NCBI RefSeq assembly: GCF_013410775.1 | Contig: NZ_JACCFH010000001.1 | Location: forward strand, 4,216,001-4,280,000 | Source of the DNA: Sphaerotilus montanus | GTDB lineage: Bacteria > Pseudomonadota > Gammaproteobacteria > Burkholderiales > Burkholderiaceae_C | Direction of reading: 5' to 3' | DNA length: 64,000 bases | Shown here: in pieces, positions 27,051-34,704 of the stretch | Position numbering within the stretch: position 1 is the first letter of the stretch | Layout of the letters: every line of letters starts with the position of its first letter | Made by a program: the position numbers and the translations under genes | The notes under the pieces: model-generated | What the model was told of the DNA's origin: nothing | The model's input: the letters and a program-made list of their open reading frames with translations, nothing else | Database searches by the model: none

Positions 27051-27635
27051 ATGTCCGGACCCGTGCAGTGGTTCAGTCGCACCATCGAAGCCCTGATCGC
27101 CCTGCTGCTGGCGGTCATGGTGGTGCTGGTGTTCGGCAATGTGGTGATGCGCTATGCCTTCAACTCGGGCATCACGGTCAGCGAGGAGCTGTCGCGCTGG
27201 CTGTTCGTGTGGATGACCTTCCTGGGTGCGATCGTCGCGCTGAAGGACAACGGCCACCTGGGCACCGACATGCTGGTGTCGCGCTTCGGGCGCACAGGCA
27301 AGCGGGTGTGCCTGGCGCTGGCGCAGGCGGCGATGCTGTACGTGACGTACCTGCTGTACGCGGGCAGCCTGGCGCAGGTGCGCATCAACTGGGACGTGGA
27401 GGCGCCGGTCAGCACGCTGTCGATGGCGTGGTTCTACAGCGCGGGTCTGGTGTTCGCGGTCTGCTCGGCGCTGATCCTGGTGTGGCAGCTCTGGCGCACG
27501 CTGAGCGGGGCGGTCGGCGACGACGATCTGGTGCTGGTGCAGGAGTCGGAAGACCTGGCGCAGGTGCAGGAGCTGCACATGGACCAGACGCCGCCGCTGG
27601 GCCAGGGGCCGCACTCGATGCCGTTCCGCAAGTAG
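27051..27635 (+). CDS. TRAP transporter small permease (DctQ)
   Basis: A 194-residue membrane protein with four hydrophobic segments (about 10-32, 45-65, 85-110, 125-150). It has the DctQ pattern NVVMRYAFNSGITVSEELSRWLFVWMTFLGA. The ATG at 27051 follows a GAGGAG site; the upstream ATG-like extension is not family-like. The C-terminal 40 residues are a charged, glutamine-rich tail. It is the first gene of a DctQ-DctM-DctP set, which moves organic acids using a sodium or proton gradient. Confidence 0.93.
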   Translation: MSGPVQWFSRTIEALIALLLAVMVVLVFGNVVMRYAFNSGITVSEELSRWLFVWMTFLGAIVALKDNGHLGTDMLVSRFGRTGKRVCLALAQAAMLYVTYLLYAGSLAQVRINWDVEAPVSTLSMAWFYSAGLVFAVCSALILVWQLWRTLSGAVGDDDLVLVQESEDLAQVQELHMDQTPPLGQGPHSMPFRK

Positions 27636-27681
27636 GCCCGCCGCCCGGCCTGACCTCCCCATTTTCTGGAAAGTCTTCCCC

Positions 27682-28962
27682 ATGACCGTTTTCATTTTCC
27701 TGGGCTCGCTGCTGGGCGCGATGGCCCTGGGCATCCCGATCGCGTACTCGCTGCTGGTGTGCGGTGTCGCGCTGATGTGGCACATGGACCTGTTCGATGC
27801 GCAGATCCTGGCGCAGAACGTGATCAACGGGGCGGACTCGTTCCCGCTGCTGGCGGTGCCGTTCTTCATGCTGGCCGGCGAGGTCATGAACGTCGGGGGC
27901 TTGAGCCGGCGCATCGTCAAGCTGGCGATGACGCTGGTGGGGCATGTGCGCGGCGGGCTGGGCTACGTGGCGATCCTGGCGGCGGTGCTGATGGCAGCGC
28001 TGTCGGGCTCGGCGGTGGCGGACACGGCGGCCTTGGCGGCACTGCTGCTGCCGATGATGGCGGCGGCCGGGCATGACAAGGCGCGTGCCGGCGGCCTGCT
28101 GGCCTCGGCCGGCATCATCGCGCCGATCATCCCGCCGTCGATCGGCTTCGTGATCTTCGGGGTGGCGGCGAACGTCTCGATCGGCAAGCTGTTCCTGGCG
28201 GGCATCGTGCCGGGGCTGCTGATGGGCGTGTCGATCGCGCTCACATGGTGGTACGTGGCGCGCAAGGAGAACGTGACGCCGCCGCCCAAGGCGACGCGTG
28301 CCGAGAAGATGAAGGCGCTGCGCGAGTCGACCTGGGCGCTGGTGCTGCCGGTGATCGTGCTGGTGGGGCTGAAGTTCGGCGTGTTCACGCCGACGGAGGC
28401 GGCGGTGGTCGCGGCGGTGTACGCGCTGTTCGTGTCGACCGTGGTCTACCGCGAGATGGGCGTCAAGGAGGTCTACGAGGTGTTCGTGGCGGCGGCCAGG
28501 ACGACGGCGGTGATCATGTTCCTGGTGGCCGCGGCGATGGTGAGCGCGTGGCTGATCACGGTGGCGGACATCCCGAGCCAGATGATCGGCCTGCTGCAGC
28601 CCTTCATGGACAGCCCGACGCTGCTGCTGGTGATGATCATGCTGCTGGTGATGGCGGTGGGCACGGCCATGGACATGACGCCGACCATCCTGATCATGAC
28701 GCCGGTGCTGATGCCGGTGGTGAAGGCGGCGGGGATCGACCCGGTGTACTTCGGGGTGCTGTTCATCATGAACAACGCCATCGGGCTGGTGACGCCGCCG
28801 GTGGGCACGGTGCTGAACGTGGTGGCGGGCGTGGGCAAGATGAAGATGGATGCGGTCACCCGCGGCGTCATCCCGTTCATGCTGGCCGAGTTCGCCGTGA
28901 TGTTCCTGCTCGTGCTGTTCCCCTCCATCGTCACCGGGCCGGCACGCTGGCTGGCCAACTGA
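27682..28962 (+). CDS. TRAP transporter large permease (DctM)
   Basis: A 426-residue, roughly twelve-segment membrane subunit. Family patterns include VPFFMLAGEVMNVGGLSRRIVKLA, LSGSAVADTAALAALLLPMM, IIAPIIPPSIGFVIFG and a late NNAIGLVTPPVGTVLNV. It forms the transport channel together with DctQ. It follows dctQ by 46 bases and precedes dctP by 46 bases. The substrate is not readable; the shikimate-related genes downstream point to a hydroaromatic or aromatic acid. Confidence 0.95.
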   Translation: MTVFIFLGSLLGAMALGIPIAYSLLVCGVALMWHMDLFDAQILAQNVINGADSFPLLAVPFFMLAGEVMNVGGLSRRIVKLAMTLVGHVRGGLGYVAILAAVLMAALSGSAVADTAALAALLLPMMAAAGHDKARAGGLLASAGIIAPIIPPSIGFVIFGVAANVSIGKLFLAGIVPGLLMGVSIALTWWYVARKENVTPPPKATRAEKMKALRESTWALVLPVIVLVGLKFGVFTPTEAAVVAAVYALFVSTVVYREMGVKEVYEVFVAAARTTAVIMFLVAAAMVSAWLITVADIPSQMIGLLQPFMDSPTLLLVMIMLLVMAVGTAMDMTPTILIMTPVLMPVVKAAGIDPVYFGVLFIMNNAIGLVTPPVGTVLNVVAGVGKMKMDAVTRGVIPFMLAEFAVMFLLVLFPSIVTGPARWLAN

Positions 28963-29008
28963 TCCCGATCGATTCCCCCCCGTGTTCCATACCTTTCAGG
29001 AGACTTCG

Positions 29009-30004
29009 ATGAAACGTCTGATGATCAAGACCCTGGTTGCTGCTGCAGCCCTCGCCATCGCCGGTGTTGCTGCCGCGCAGGAAAAGACCTTCAAGTTCGG
29101 TCTGCAGAACCCCAAGGGCCACCCGCTGGAAATGGGCGCCGTGAAGTTTGCCGAACTGGTCGCGGCCAAGACGGGCGGCCGCATCAAGGTCAATGTCTTC
29201 GCGGGGGGCGTGCTGGGTGGTGACGCGGCCAATGTGTCGGCGCTGCAGGGCGGCACCATCGAGGTGCTGATGCTGAACTCCGGCATCCTGGCGTCCCAGA
29301 TCAAGGACTTCGAGGTCTATGACTTCCCCTTCATGTTCGCCGGCGCCAGGGAAGCCGATGCCATCGTCGACGGTCCTTTCGGCCAGAAGCTGCACGCCCG
29401 GCTGGCCGACAAGGGCATCGTCGGCCTGGCCTACACCGAGCTGGGCTTTCGCAACATCACCAACAGCCGCAAGCCGATCAACACCGTCGACGACATCGCC
29501 GGGCTGAAGCTGCGCGTGATCCCGAACGCCATCAACGTCGACTGGGTCAAGGCCCTGGGCGCCAACCCGACCCCGATGGCCTTCCCCGAGGTCTACGCCG
29601 GTCTGGAGCAGAAGGCCATCGACGGTCAGGAAAACCCGCTGTCGGTGATCCTCGCCAACAAGTTCTACGAAGTGCAGAAGCACCTGGCGGTCACCAACCA
29701 CCAGTACAACCCGCAGTCGCTCATCTTCTCGAAGAAGGTGTGGGACACGCTGGGCGACGCCGACCGGAAGGCGCTGCAGGACGCCGCCAACGAGGCCAGC
29801 AAGTACCAGCGCCAGGTGAACCGATCCAAGTCGGCCGACGATCTGGACGAGCTGAAGAAGGCCGGCATGCAGGTGACCGAGCTGTCGCCGGCCGAGCAGG
29901 CCAGGCTGCGCGACAAGCTGAAGCCGGTGATCGAGAAGCACGGCACCGCCATCGCCGGCACCGTGGCCGAGCTGCAGGCCGAGCTGGCGAAGCTGCGCAA
30001 GTAA
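29009..30004 (+). CDS. TRAP transporter solute-binding protein (DctP)
   Basis: A 331-residue periplasmic receptor. The signal peptide covers about 1-23 (cleavage after VAAA). The conserved Arg that binds substrate carboxylate is in GLKLRVIPN near residue 170, and DGQENPLSVI is also family-typical. The ATG at 29009 has an AGGAG site. It is the third gene of the TRAP operon and is followed after 13 bases by the AroE-like gene, which suggests that the imported acid is the substrate of that enzyme or of the following dehydratase. Confidence 0.93.
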   Translation: MKRLMIKTLVAAAALAIAGVAAAQEKTFKFGLQNPKGHPLEMGAVKFAELVAAKTGGRIKVNVFAGGVLGGDAANVSALQGGTIEVLMLNSGILASQIKDFEVYDFPFMFAGAREADAIVDGPFGQKLHARLADKGIVGLAYTELGFRNITNSRKPINTVDDIAGLKLRVIPNAINVDWVKALGANPTPMAFPEVYAGLEQKAIDGQENPLSVILANKFYEVQKHLAVTNHQYNPQSLIFSKKVWDTLGDADRKALQDAANEASKYQRQVNRSKSADDLDELKKAGMQVTELSPAEQARLRDKLKPVIEKHGTAIAGTVAELQAELAKLRK

Positions 30005-30017
30005 GGACGAGGGACCC

Positions 30018-30851
30018 ATGATCCGCGGCACCACCTCGCTCATCGCCCACATCGGCTTCCCGACCTTCGCCTTCAAGGCGCCGATGATCTACAACCCGTA
30101 CTTCGAGCAGGCGGGCATCGACGCCGTCGTGGTGCCGATGGGCTGCCAGACCGCGGATTACCCGGGCTTCCTGCGTGCGGTGTTCACCCTGACGAACATC
30201 CGTGGTGCGCTGATCACCATGCCGCACAAGGTGACGACCACCGGGCTGGTGGATGCCGTCTCGCCCACCGCGCGCATTGCCGGCGCCTGCAACGCCGTGC
30301 GGCTGGGCGCGGACGGCCGCCTCGAAGGCGACATGTTCGACGGTGAAGGCTTCGTGCGCGGCGTGCTGCGCAAGGGCTTCGCGCTGCAGGGGCGGCGTGC
30401 GCTGGTGGTCGGCAGCGGCGGCGTGGGCTGCGCGATCGCGGCGTCGCTGGCGGCGGCCGGCATCGGCGCGATCTCGCTGTTCGATCGCCACGCCGAGTCC
30501 GCCGAGGCACTCGGTGCACGGCTGCGCACCCATTACCCGGCGCTGGAGGTGTACACCGGCTCGAACGACCCGGCCGGCCACGATCTGGTCGTCAACGCCA
30601 CGCCGATGGGCATGGACGAGGGCGATCCGCTGCCGCTCGACATCGCGCGCCTGTCGCCCGACACCTTCGTCGGCGAGGTGGTGATGAAGACCGAGATGAC
30701 GGCCTTCCTGCGCGCGGCCGCCGCGCGTGGCTGCCGGGTGCAGGTGGGCTCGGACATGCTGTTCGAGCAGATCCCGGCCTACCTCGAATACTTCGGCCTG
30801 CCGACCACGACCGCGGACGTGCTGCGTTCGGTGGCGCGGCTGCATTATTGA
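30018..30851 (+). CDS. AroE-like shikimate/quinate dehydrogenase homologue
   Basis: A 277-residue NAD(P)-dependent oxidoreductase. Catalytic Lys71 (MPHKVT) and Asp108 (GDMFDGEGF) match the AroE Lys-Asp pair, and GSGGVGC near 132-138 is the cofactor loop. Two differences stand out. The Ser-x-Ser that holds the shikimate carboxylate in AroE is replaced by Phe19 and Ala21 (GFPTFAFKAP), and GYNTD is replaced by GDMFD. It is therefore a catabolic AroE-like variant rather than the biosynthetic enzyme. Between a TRAP transporter and a dehydroshikimate dehydratase, it probably oxidises a shikimate-like acid to a 3-keto product. Confidence 0.85.
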   Translation: MIRGTTSLIAHIGFPTFAFKAPMIYNPYFEQAGIDAVVVPMGCQTADYPGFLRAVFTLTNIRGALITMPHKVTTTGLVDAVSPTARIAGACNAVRLGADGRLEGDMFDGEGFVRGVLRKGFALQGRRALVVGSGGVGCAIAASLAAAGIGAISLFDRHAESAEALGARLRTHYPALEVYTGSNDPAGHDLVVNATPMGMDEGDPLPLDIARLSPDTFVGEVVMKTEMTAFLRAAAARGCRVQVGSDMLFEQIPAYLEYFGLPTTTADVLRSVARLHY

Positions 30852-30885
30852 AACCGTCGGGACCTTCCGACCACAAGGACCTGCC

Positions 30886-31776
30886 ATGACCCTGGCCTCT
30901 GTTGTCGCCGACCGCGAAGCCATCGGCGTGCTGCCCAATCCGCTGGGATTGCTCGGCATCGAGTTCATCGAATACGCCACCAGCCGTCCGCAGGCGCTGG
31001 GGCAGGTGCTGGAGCGGCTGGGCTTCGTGCCCGTGGCGCGCCACCGCTCGCGCGAGGTGCAGCTCTACCGCCAGGGCGACATGCACATCATCGTCAACGC
31101 CCACCAGGGCGGCCTGAGCGGGCAGGCGGCGCCGAGCGAGACGCCGGTGATCTCCGCCGTGGCCTTCCGCGTGCGCGATGCCGCATCGGCCTACCGGCGC
31201 GTGCTCGAACTCGGCGCCTGGGCGGTGCCGACGCAGGTCGAGGTGATGGAGCTGAACATCCCGGCCATCCACGGCGTCGGCGCCAGCCGCATCTACTTCG
31301 TGGACCGGCACCGCGAGTTCTCGATCTACGACGTCGACTTCGTGCCGATCCCCGGCGTCGAGCAGCGCCCGCCCGCCCGGCATGGCCTGCACCTGTTCGG
31401 CGTGGTGCAGTACATCGGCCTGGACCGGGCCGACGACTGGACGGCCTTCTACGGCGCGCTGTTCGGCTTCGCGGAGCTGCCGCGCGAGCAGAGCTTCGGC
31501 GTGCTCACCAGCGGGCGCATCCTGGCCAGCCCGTGCGGCCAGTTCCACTGGCAGCTCATCGAGCCCGATCCGGACGCCGCCACCTTCGAGCACGACGAGC
31601 TGCTGCAGCGCGTCGCCTTTGGCTGTGACGATGTGCTGGCCACGGCCGCGGTGCTGCGCGAGCGGGGGGTGGAGTTCGTCGAATCGGTGCACGGCGTGCG
31701 CACCGACGAGCGCGGCGCGCTGACCCGGCCGCTGCTGGGCGGGCTGGTGTTCGAGCTGGTCCGTGACAAGCGCTGA
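30886..31776 (+). CDS. HPPD-like VOC protein, separated half of a QuiC-type enzyme
   Basis: 296 residues clearly related to the 4-hydroxyphenylpyruvate dioxygenase at 44398: both have NPLGLLGIEFIEYA / [14 protein letters not shown] and VARHRSREVQLYRQG / [15 protein letters not shown]. Against the three iron ligands of that enzyme (His173, His252, Glu334), this protein has Val173 and Arg242 but keeps Glu290, so dioxygenase activity is unlikely. In Pseudomonas QuiC such a domain is fused to the C-terminus of 3-dehydroshikimate dehydratase. Here it is a separate gene placed before the dehydratase, seven bases apart. Assembly with that enzyme is an inference. Confidence 0.85.
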   Translation: MTLASVVADREAIGVLPNPLGLLGIEFIEYATSRPQALGQVLERLGFVPVARHRSREVQLYRQGDMHIIVNAHQGGLSGQAAPSETPVISAVAFRVRDAASAYRRVLELGAWAVPTQVEVMELNIPAIHGVGASRIYFVDRHREFSIYDVDFVPIPGVEQRPPARHGLHLFGVVQYIGLDRADDWTAFYGALFGFAELPREQSFGVLTSGRILASPCGQFHWQLIEPDPDAATFEHDELLQRVAFGCDDVLATAAVLRERGVEFVESVHGVRTDERGALTRPLLGGLVFELVRDKR

Positions 31777-31783
31777 GGTCGGC

Positions 31784-32683
31784 ATGCACCCGCAGATTGC
31801 CCGCAACGTCGCCGATTTCGGCATGGACACCATCACGCTGGCCGGTCCGCTCGAAGCCAAGCTCCAGGCGGTGCGGGCGGCCGGCTTCACCCAGATCATG
31901 CTGGCCGCCCGCGACATCGTCGGCCATCCGGGTGGCATGGAGGTCGCAGTGCAGGCGGTGCGCGACAGCGGCCTGCGGGTCACCGGCTTCCAGGTGCTGC
32001 GCGATTTCGAGGGGCTGTCGGGCCACCTGCACAGCTACAAGGTCGAGATCGCCAAGCAGATGGTCCTGATGGCGCACGCGCTTGGCGCCAAGGTGCTGCT
32101 GGCCTGCTCCTCCACCTCGCAGCACGCCACCGGCGACGTCGACGCCATCGCCCGCGACCTGCGCAAGCTGGCGATGCTGGCGATTCCCTACGGCATCCGC
32201 GTGGCCTTTGAGGGCCTGTCCTGGGGGCGCCACATCAATGAATACCACCAGTCCTGGGACGTGGTGCAGCGCGCCGATTGTCCGAATCTCGGCATCGGCA
32301 TCGACTCGTACCACATCGTCGCCACGCAGACGCCGCTGGACGCACTCGACGACATCGACCCGGCGAAGATCTACCTCGTCCAGCTGGCCGACTTCATGTG
32401 GAACGAGGTCCGCACCGCGCAGGAGCGCATGGAGACGGCGCGGCATTTCCGCGTCTTCCCCGGCGAAGGGGTGCATTCGGCCGAGCTGACGGCGCTGGTG
32501 CTGAAGCTGGACGCGCTGGGCTACCGCGGTGACTACAGCTTCGAGGTCTTCAACGACGACTACCAGCAGTTGCCGCTGCCGTTCGTGGCGGGACGGGCCT
32601 GGGACTCGGCGGTGTGGCTGGCCGAAGGGGTGCTGCGCCGCTCGGTGCCGCTGCCGGGCCAGATGCGGCTGCGGCGTACCTGA
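31784..32683 (+). CDS. quiC: 3-dehydroshikimate dehydratase, TIM-barrel (QuiC N-half type)
   Basis: A 299-residue xylose-isomerase-like TIM barrel. Four acidic or amide metal ligands match those known in AsbF/QuiC enzymes: Glu143 (FEGLSWGRH), Asp174 (GIDSYHI), Gln200 (VQLADFMW) and Glu254 (FEVFNDD). It should dehydrate 3-dehydroshikimate to protocatechuate, the substrate of LigAB. The ATG at 31784 with GAGGT upstream is preferred to a GTG at 31763 that would overlap the VOC gene. It is the last gene of the TRAP operon and is followed by a strong hairpin. Confidence 0.88.
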   Translation: MHPQIARNVADFGMDTITLAGPLEAKLQAVRAAGFTQIMLAARDIVGHPGGMEVAVQAVRDSGLRVTGFQVLRDFEGLSGHLHSYKVEIAKQMVLMAHALGAKVLLACSSTSQHATGDVDAIARDLRKLAMLAIPYGIRVAFEGLSWGRHINEYHQSWDVVQRADCPNLGIGIDSYHIVATQTPLDALDDIDPAKIYLVQLADFMWNEVRTAQERMETARHFRVFPGEGVHSAELTALVLKLDALGYRGDYSFEVFNDDYQQLPLPFVAGRAWDSAVWLAEGVLRRSVPLPGQMRLRRT

Positions 32684-32695
32684 AGCGCAGCTGAA

Positions 32696-32738
32696 CACCC
32701 GACCGGCGGACAGGGCCCGCCTGTCCGCCGGTCGGGTG
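32696..32738 (+). terminator. Perfect 19-bp hairpin after the dehydratase gene
   Basis: The arms 32696-32714 and 32720-32738 pair perfectly around a five-base GCCCG loop; the arm begins CACCCGACCGG and ends GGACAGG. No T-run follows, so it may act as a Rho-linked or RNA-stabilising end rather than a classical terminator. It sits 13 bases after the stop and 46 bases before the next start. Confidence 0.65.
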
Positions 32739-32784
32739 GCCGGCGCGTTGCTGGAGCACACGAGTTCTCCAGAAGGAAACGCCC

Positions 32785-33129
32785 ATGGTCCCGTTCTTGA
32801 CTTCCATCCCGCGCCGCGTGCTGCTTCCCATGCTGCTGGCAGCGGGTGCGCTGTGTGCCGGGGGTGCGCAGGCCGGCGGCGTGCAGTGGTCGATCGGCAT
32901 CCAGTTGCCGCCGCCGCCCGTGGTCTATTACCCCGCGCCGCCGCAACGCGTCTACGCGCCAGCACCGGTGTATGTGCAACCGGCGCCGCGGGTCATCTAC
33001 GTCGAGCCGCAGCGGCCCTGGCCGCGGCACCACCACCACCGCCACCACTGGCGCGACGACGACCGCTGGGACCGCGGCGGGAACGATCGCTGGAACGACG
33101 GTGGCGGTGACTGGCGCCACGGGCGCTGA
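32785..33129 (+). CDS. Small exported Pro/His/Trp-rich protein
   Basis: 114 residues with a signal peptide (about 1-30, cleavage near AQA). The mature part has a proline/tyrosine-rich middle (PPPPVVYYPAPPQRVYAPAP) and a histidine-, tryptophan- and aspartate-rich tail. An AGAAGGAAA site precedes the ATG. Similar low-complexity exported proteins are common in Burkholderiales and have no assigned role; metal binding by the histidine cluster is possible. The stop abuts the end of the convergent fumarylacetoacetase gene. Confidence 0.75.
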   Translation: MVPFLTSIPRRVLLPMLLAAGALCAGGAQAGGVQWSIGIQLPPPPVVYYPAPPQRVYAPAPVYVQPAPRVIYVEPQRPWPRHHHHRHHWRDDDRWDRGGNDRWNDGGGDWRHGR

Positions 33130-34449
33130 TCACGCCACGATCCGCCCGCTGCATTCCCCGAATCCCAGGCTGACCGCCCCCGGTGCCGAGCAGCGCCCGC
33201 GCAGCACGACCCGGTCGCCATCGGCCAGGAAAGTCCGCTGCTCGCCGTTCGGCAGCGTGATCGGTGCCTTGCCGCCCATCGACAGCTCCAGCAGCGATCC
33301 CGCCTGATCCGGCGTCGGGCCCGACAGCGTGCCGGTGCCCAGCAGATCGCCCGGCTGCAGGTTGCAGCCACCCACCGTGTGGTGCGTGACGAGCTGCGCG
33401 GCGGTCCAGTACCCGGCATCCGGCCAGCGGCTGCTGCTGAGCGTGACCGGCGGCGCACCCGCGCTGGCCATCGCGGCCGTTTCGAGCTGCACGTGCAGCG
33501 CGATGTCGATCGCGCCGGCTGCTCGGTTGGCCGTGCTGTCGAGGTAGGGCAGCGGCTGCGGCTCACCCTCGGGCCGCGTGAACGGCGCCCGGAACGGTGC
33601 CAGCGCCGCCATCGTCACCACCCACGGCGAGAGGGTGGACGCGAAGTTCTTCGACAGGAATGGCCCGAGCGGCTGGTATTCCCAGGCCTGGATGTCGCGC
33701 GCCGACCAGTCGTTGAGCAGCACGACGCCGAACAGGTGCGCGTCCGCCTGGCCGATGGACACCGGCTCGCCCTGCGCATTGCCGGTGCCGACGATCAGAC
33801 CGAGTTCCAGCTCGTAGTCCAGCCGCTTGCACGGGCCGAACTGCGGCACCTCGTGGCCGGGCGGCAAGGTCTGGCCGGTCGGTCGGCGCACGTCCTGGCC
33901 ACTGACGACGAGCGATGATGCACGCCCGTGGTAGCCGATCGGCACCCAGCGGTAGTTCGGCAGCATCGGGTTGTCGGGCCTGAACATGCGGCCGATGGTC
34001 GTGGCGTGGTGCAGGCTGGTGTAGAAGTCGGTGTAGTCGCCGACCCTGCAGGGCAGCGAGAACTCCAGCGCCGATTGCGCGACCAGGCATGGCGCCAGCG
34101 CAGCCTCGGCTGGGCTGCCCGCGGCCAACGCCCGCGACAGCGAGGCCCGCACCAGTTGCCAGTCGGCCGGCCCGCGGGCCATGAAGGCATTCAGATCTCC
34201 GCAGGCCAGCGGTGCGAGCGCGGCGGCCTGTGCCTCGGTGTGCTCGGCGGCTCGGATCGCTGCCGCGAGGTCCAGCGCCTGATCGCCGATCGCGACGACG
34301 ATCCGCCACGGCTCGCCCGTCCCGGCGCGGCGGGCGCGGGCGTAGGGCAGGTTCTGGATCGGGAAATCGGTCGCCCCGTCGTTGGCGGAAGCGACCCAGC
34401 TGCGCAGGGCCGGATCGTGGGTGGCGTCAAGTTGAGCGTGCGGATTCAT
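33130..34449 (-). CDS. Fumarylacetoacetase
   Basis: A 439-residue hydrolase of the FAH family. It carries VGDYTDFYTSLHHATTIG (metal Asp and catalytic His), KRLDYELELGLIVG (metal Glu pair) and LLNDWSARDIQAWE (metal Asp). HTVGGCNLQPGDLLGTGTLSGP is also typical. Full-length FAH cleaves fumarylacetoacetate to fumarate and acetoacetate at the end of the homogentisate route. Its start overlaps the DUF2783 stop (ATGA), and it is the last gene of a five-gene minus-strand unit. No homogentisate dioxygenase is visible, so the natural substrate may be a related 3,5-diketo acid. Confidence 0.92.
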   Translation of the reverse strand: MNPHAQLDATHDPALRSWVASANDGATDFPIQNLPYARARRAGTGEPWRIVVAIGDQALDLAAAIRAAEHTEAQAAALAPLACGDLNAFMARGPADWQLVRASLSRALAAGSPAEAALAPCLVAQSALEFSLPCRVGDYTDFYTSLHHATTIGRMFRPDNPMLPNYRWVPIGYHGRASSLVVSGQDVRRPTGQTLPPGHEVPQFGPCKRLDYELELGLIVGTGNAQGEPVSIGQADAHLFGVVLLNDWSARDIQAWEYQPLGPFLSKNFASTLSPWVVTMAALAPFRAPFTRPEGEPQPLPYLDSTANRAAGAIDIALHVQLETAAMASAGAPPVTLSSSRWPDAGYWTAAQLVTHHTVGGCNLQPGDLLGTGTLSGPTPDQAGSLLELSMGGKAPITLPNGEQRTFLADGDRVVLRGRCSAPGAVSLGFGECSGRIVA

Positions 34450-34694
34450 GGGGTGGTGGTGTCCGGGGTGATGCCGTGGCGCGCAGCGGCCATCGCCTCG
34501 CGCAGCACGGCCATGTCGCCGATGTGGTTGGCCAGCAGCAGGATCAGCCGGGCGTTGACGAGGCGGCTCGTGTCGTCGTCCAGGCCGCGGTGGGTGTCGA
34601 TCAGCAGGTCGTAGAAATCGTCGCCGGGGGTGTAGGCCCGCAGCGGGGCCGGCTGGCCGGCGCCGAAGTTGGGCTGGGTCTGGAGGTGCGGCAT
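34446..34694 (-). CDS. DUF2783 small protein
   Basis: About 82 residues, with the DUF2783 pattern YTPGDDFYDLLIDTHRGLDDDTSRLVNARLILLLANHIGD. The start at 34694 has GAGG upstream; an ATG at 34710-34712 would overlap the monooxygenase stop and is also possible. DUF2783 genes typically accompany FAD monooxygenases and fumarylacetoacetase in aromatic degradation clusters. The function is unknown; an accessory or subunit role is suggested by translational coupling on both sides. Confidence 0.85.
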   Translation of the reverse strand: MPHLQTQPNFGAGQPAPLRAYTPGDDFYDLLIDTHRGLDDDTSRLVNARLILLLANHIGDMAVLREAMAAARHGITPDTTTP

Positions 34695-34704
34695 GGCGGA
34701 GGCC

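Noticed and set aside
33025-33060. CAC/CCG-rich tract as a tandem repeat
   Set aside because: It encodes the histidine-rich tail of the small exported protein and is not a regular repeat.
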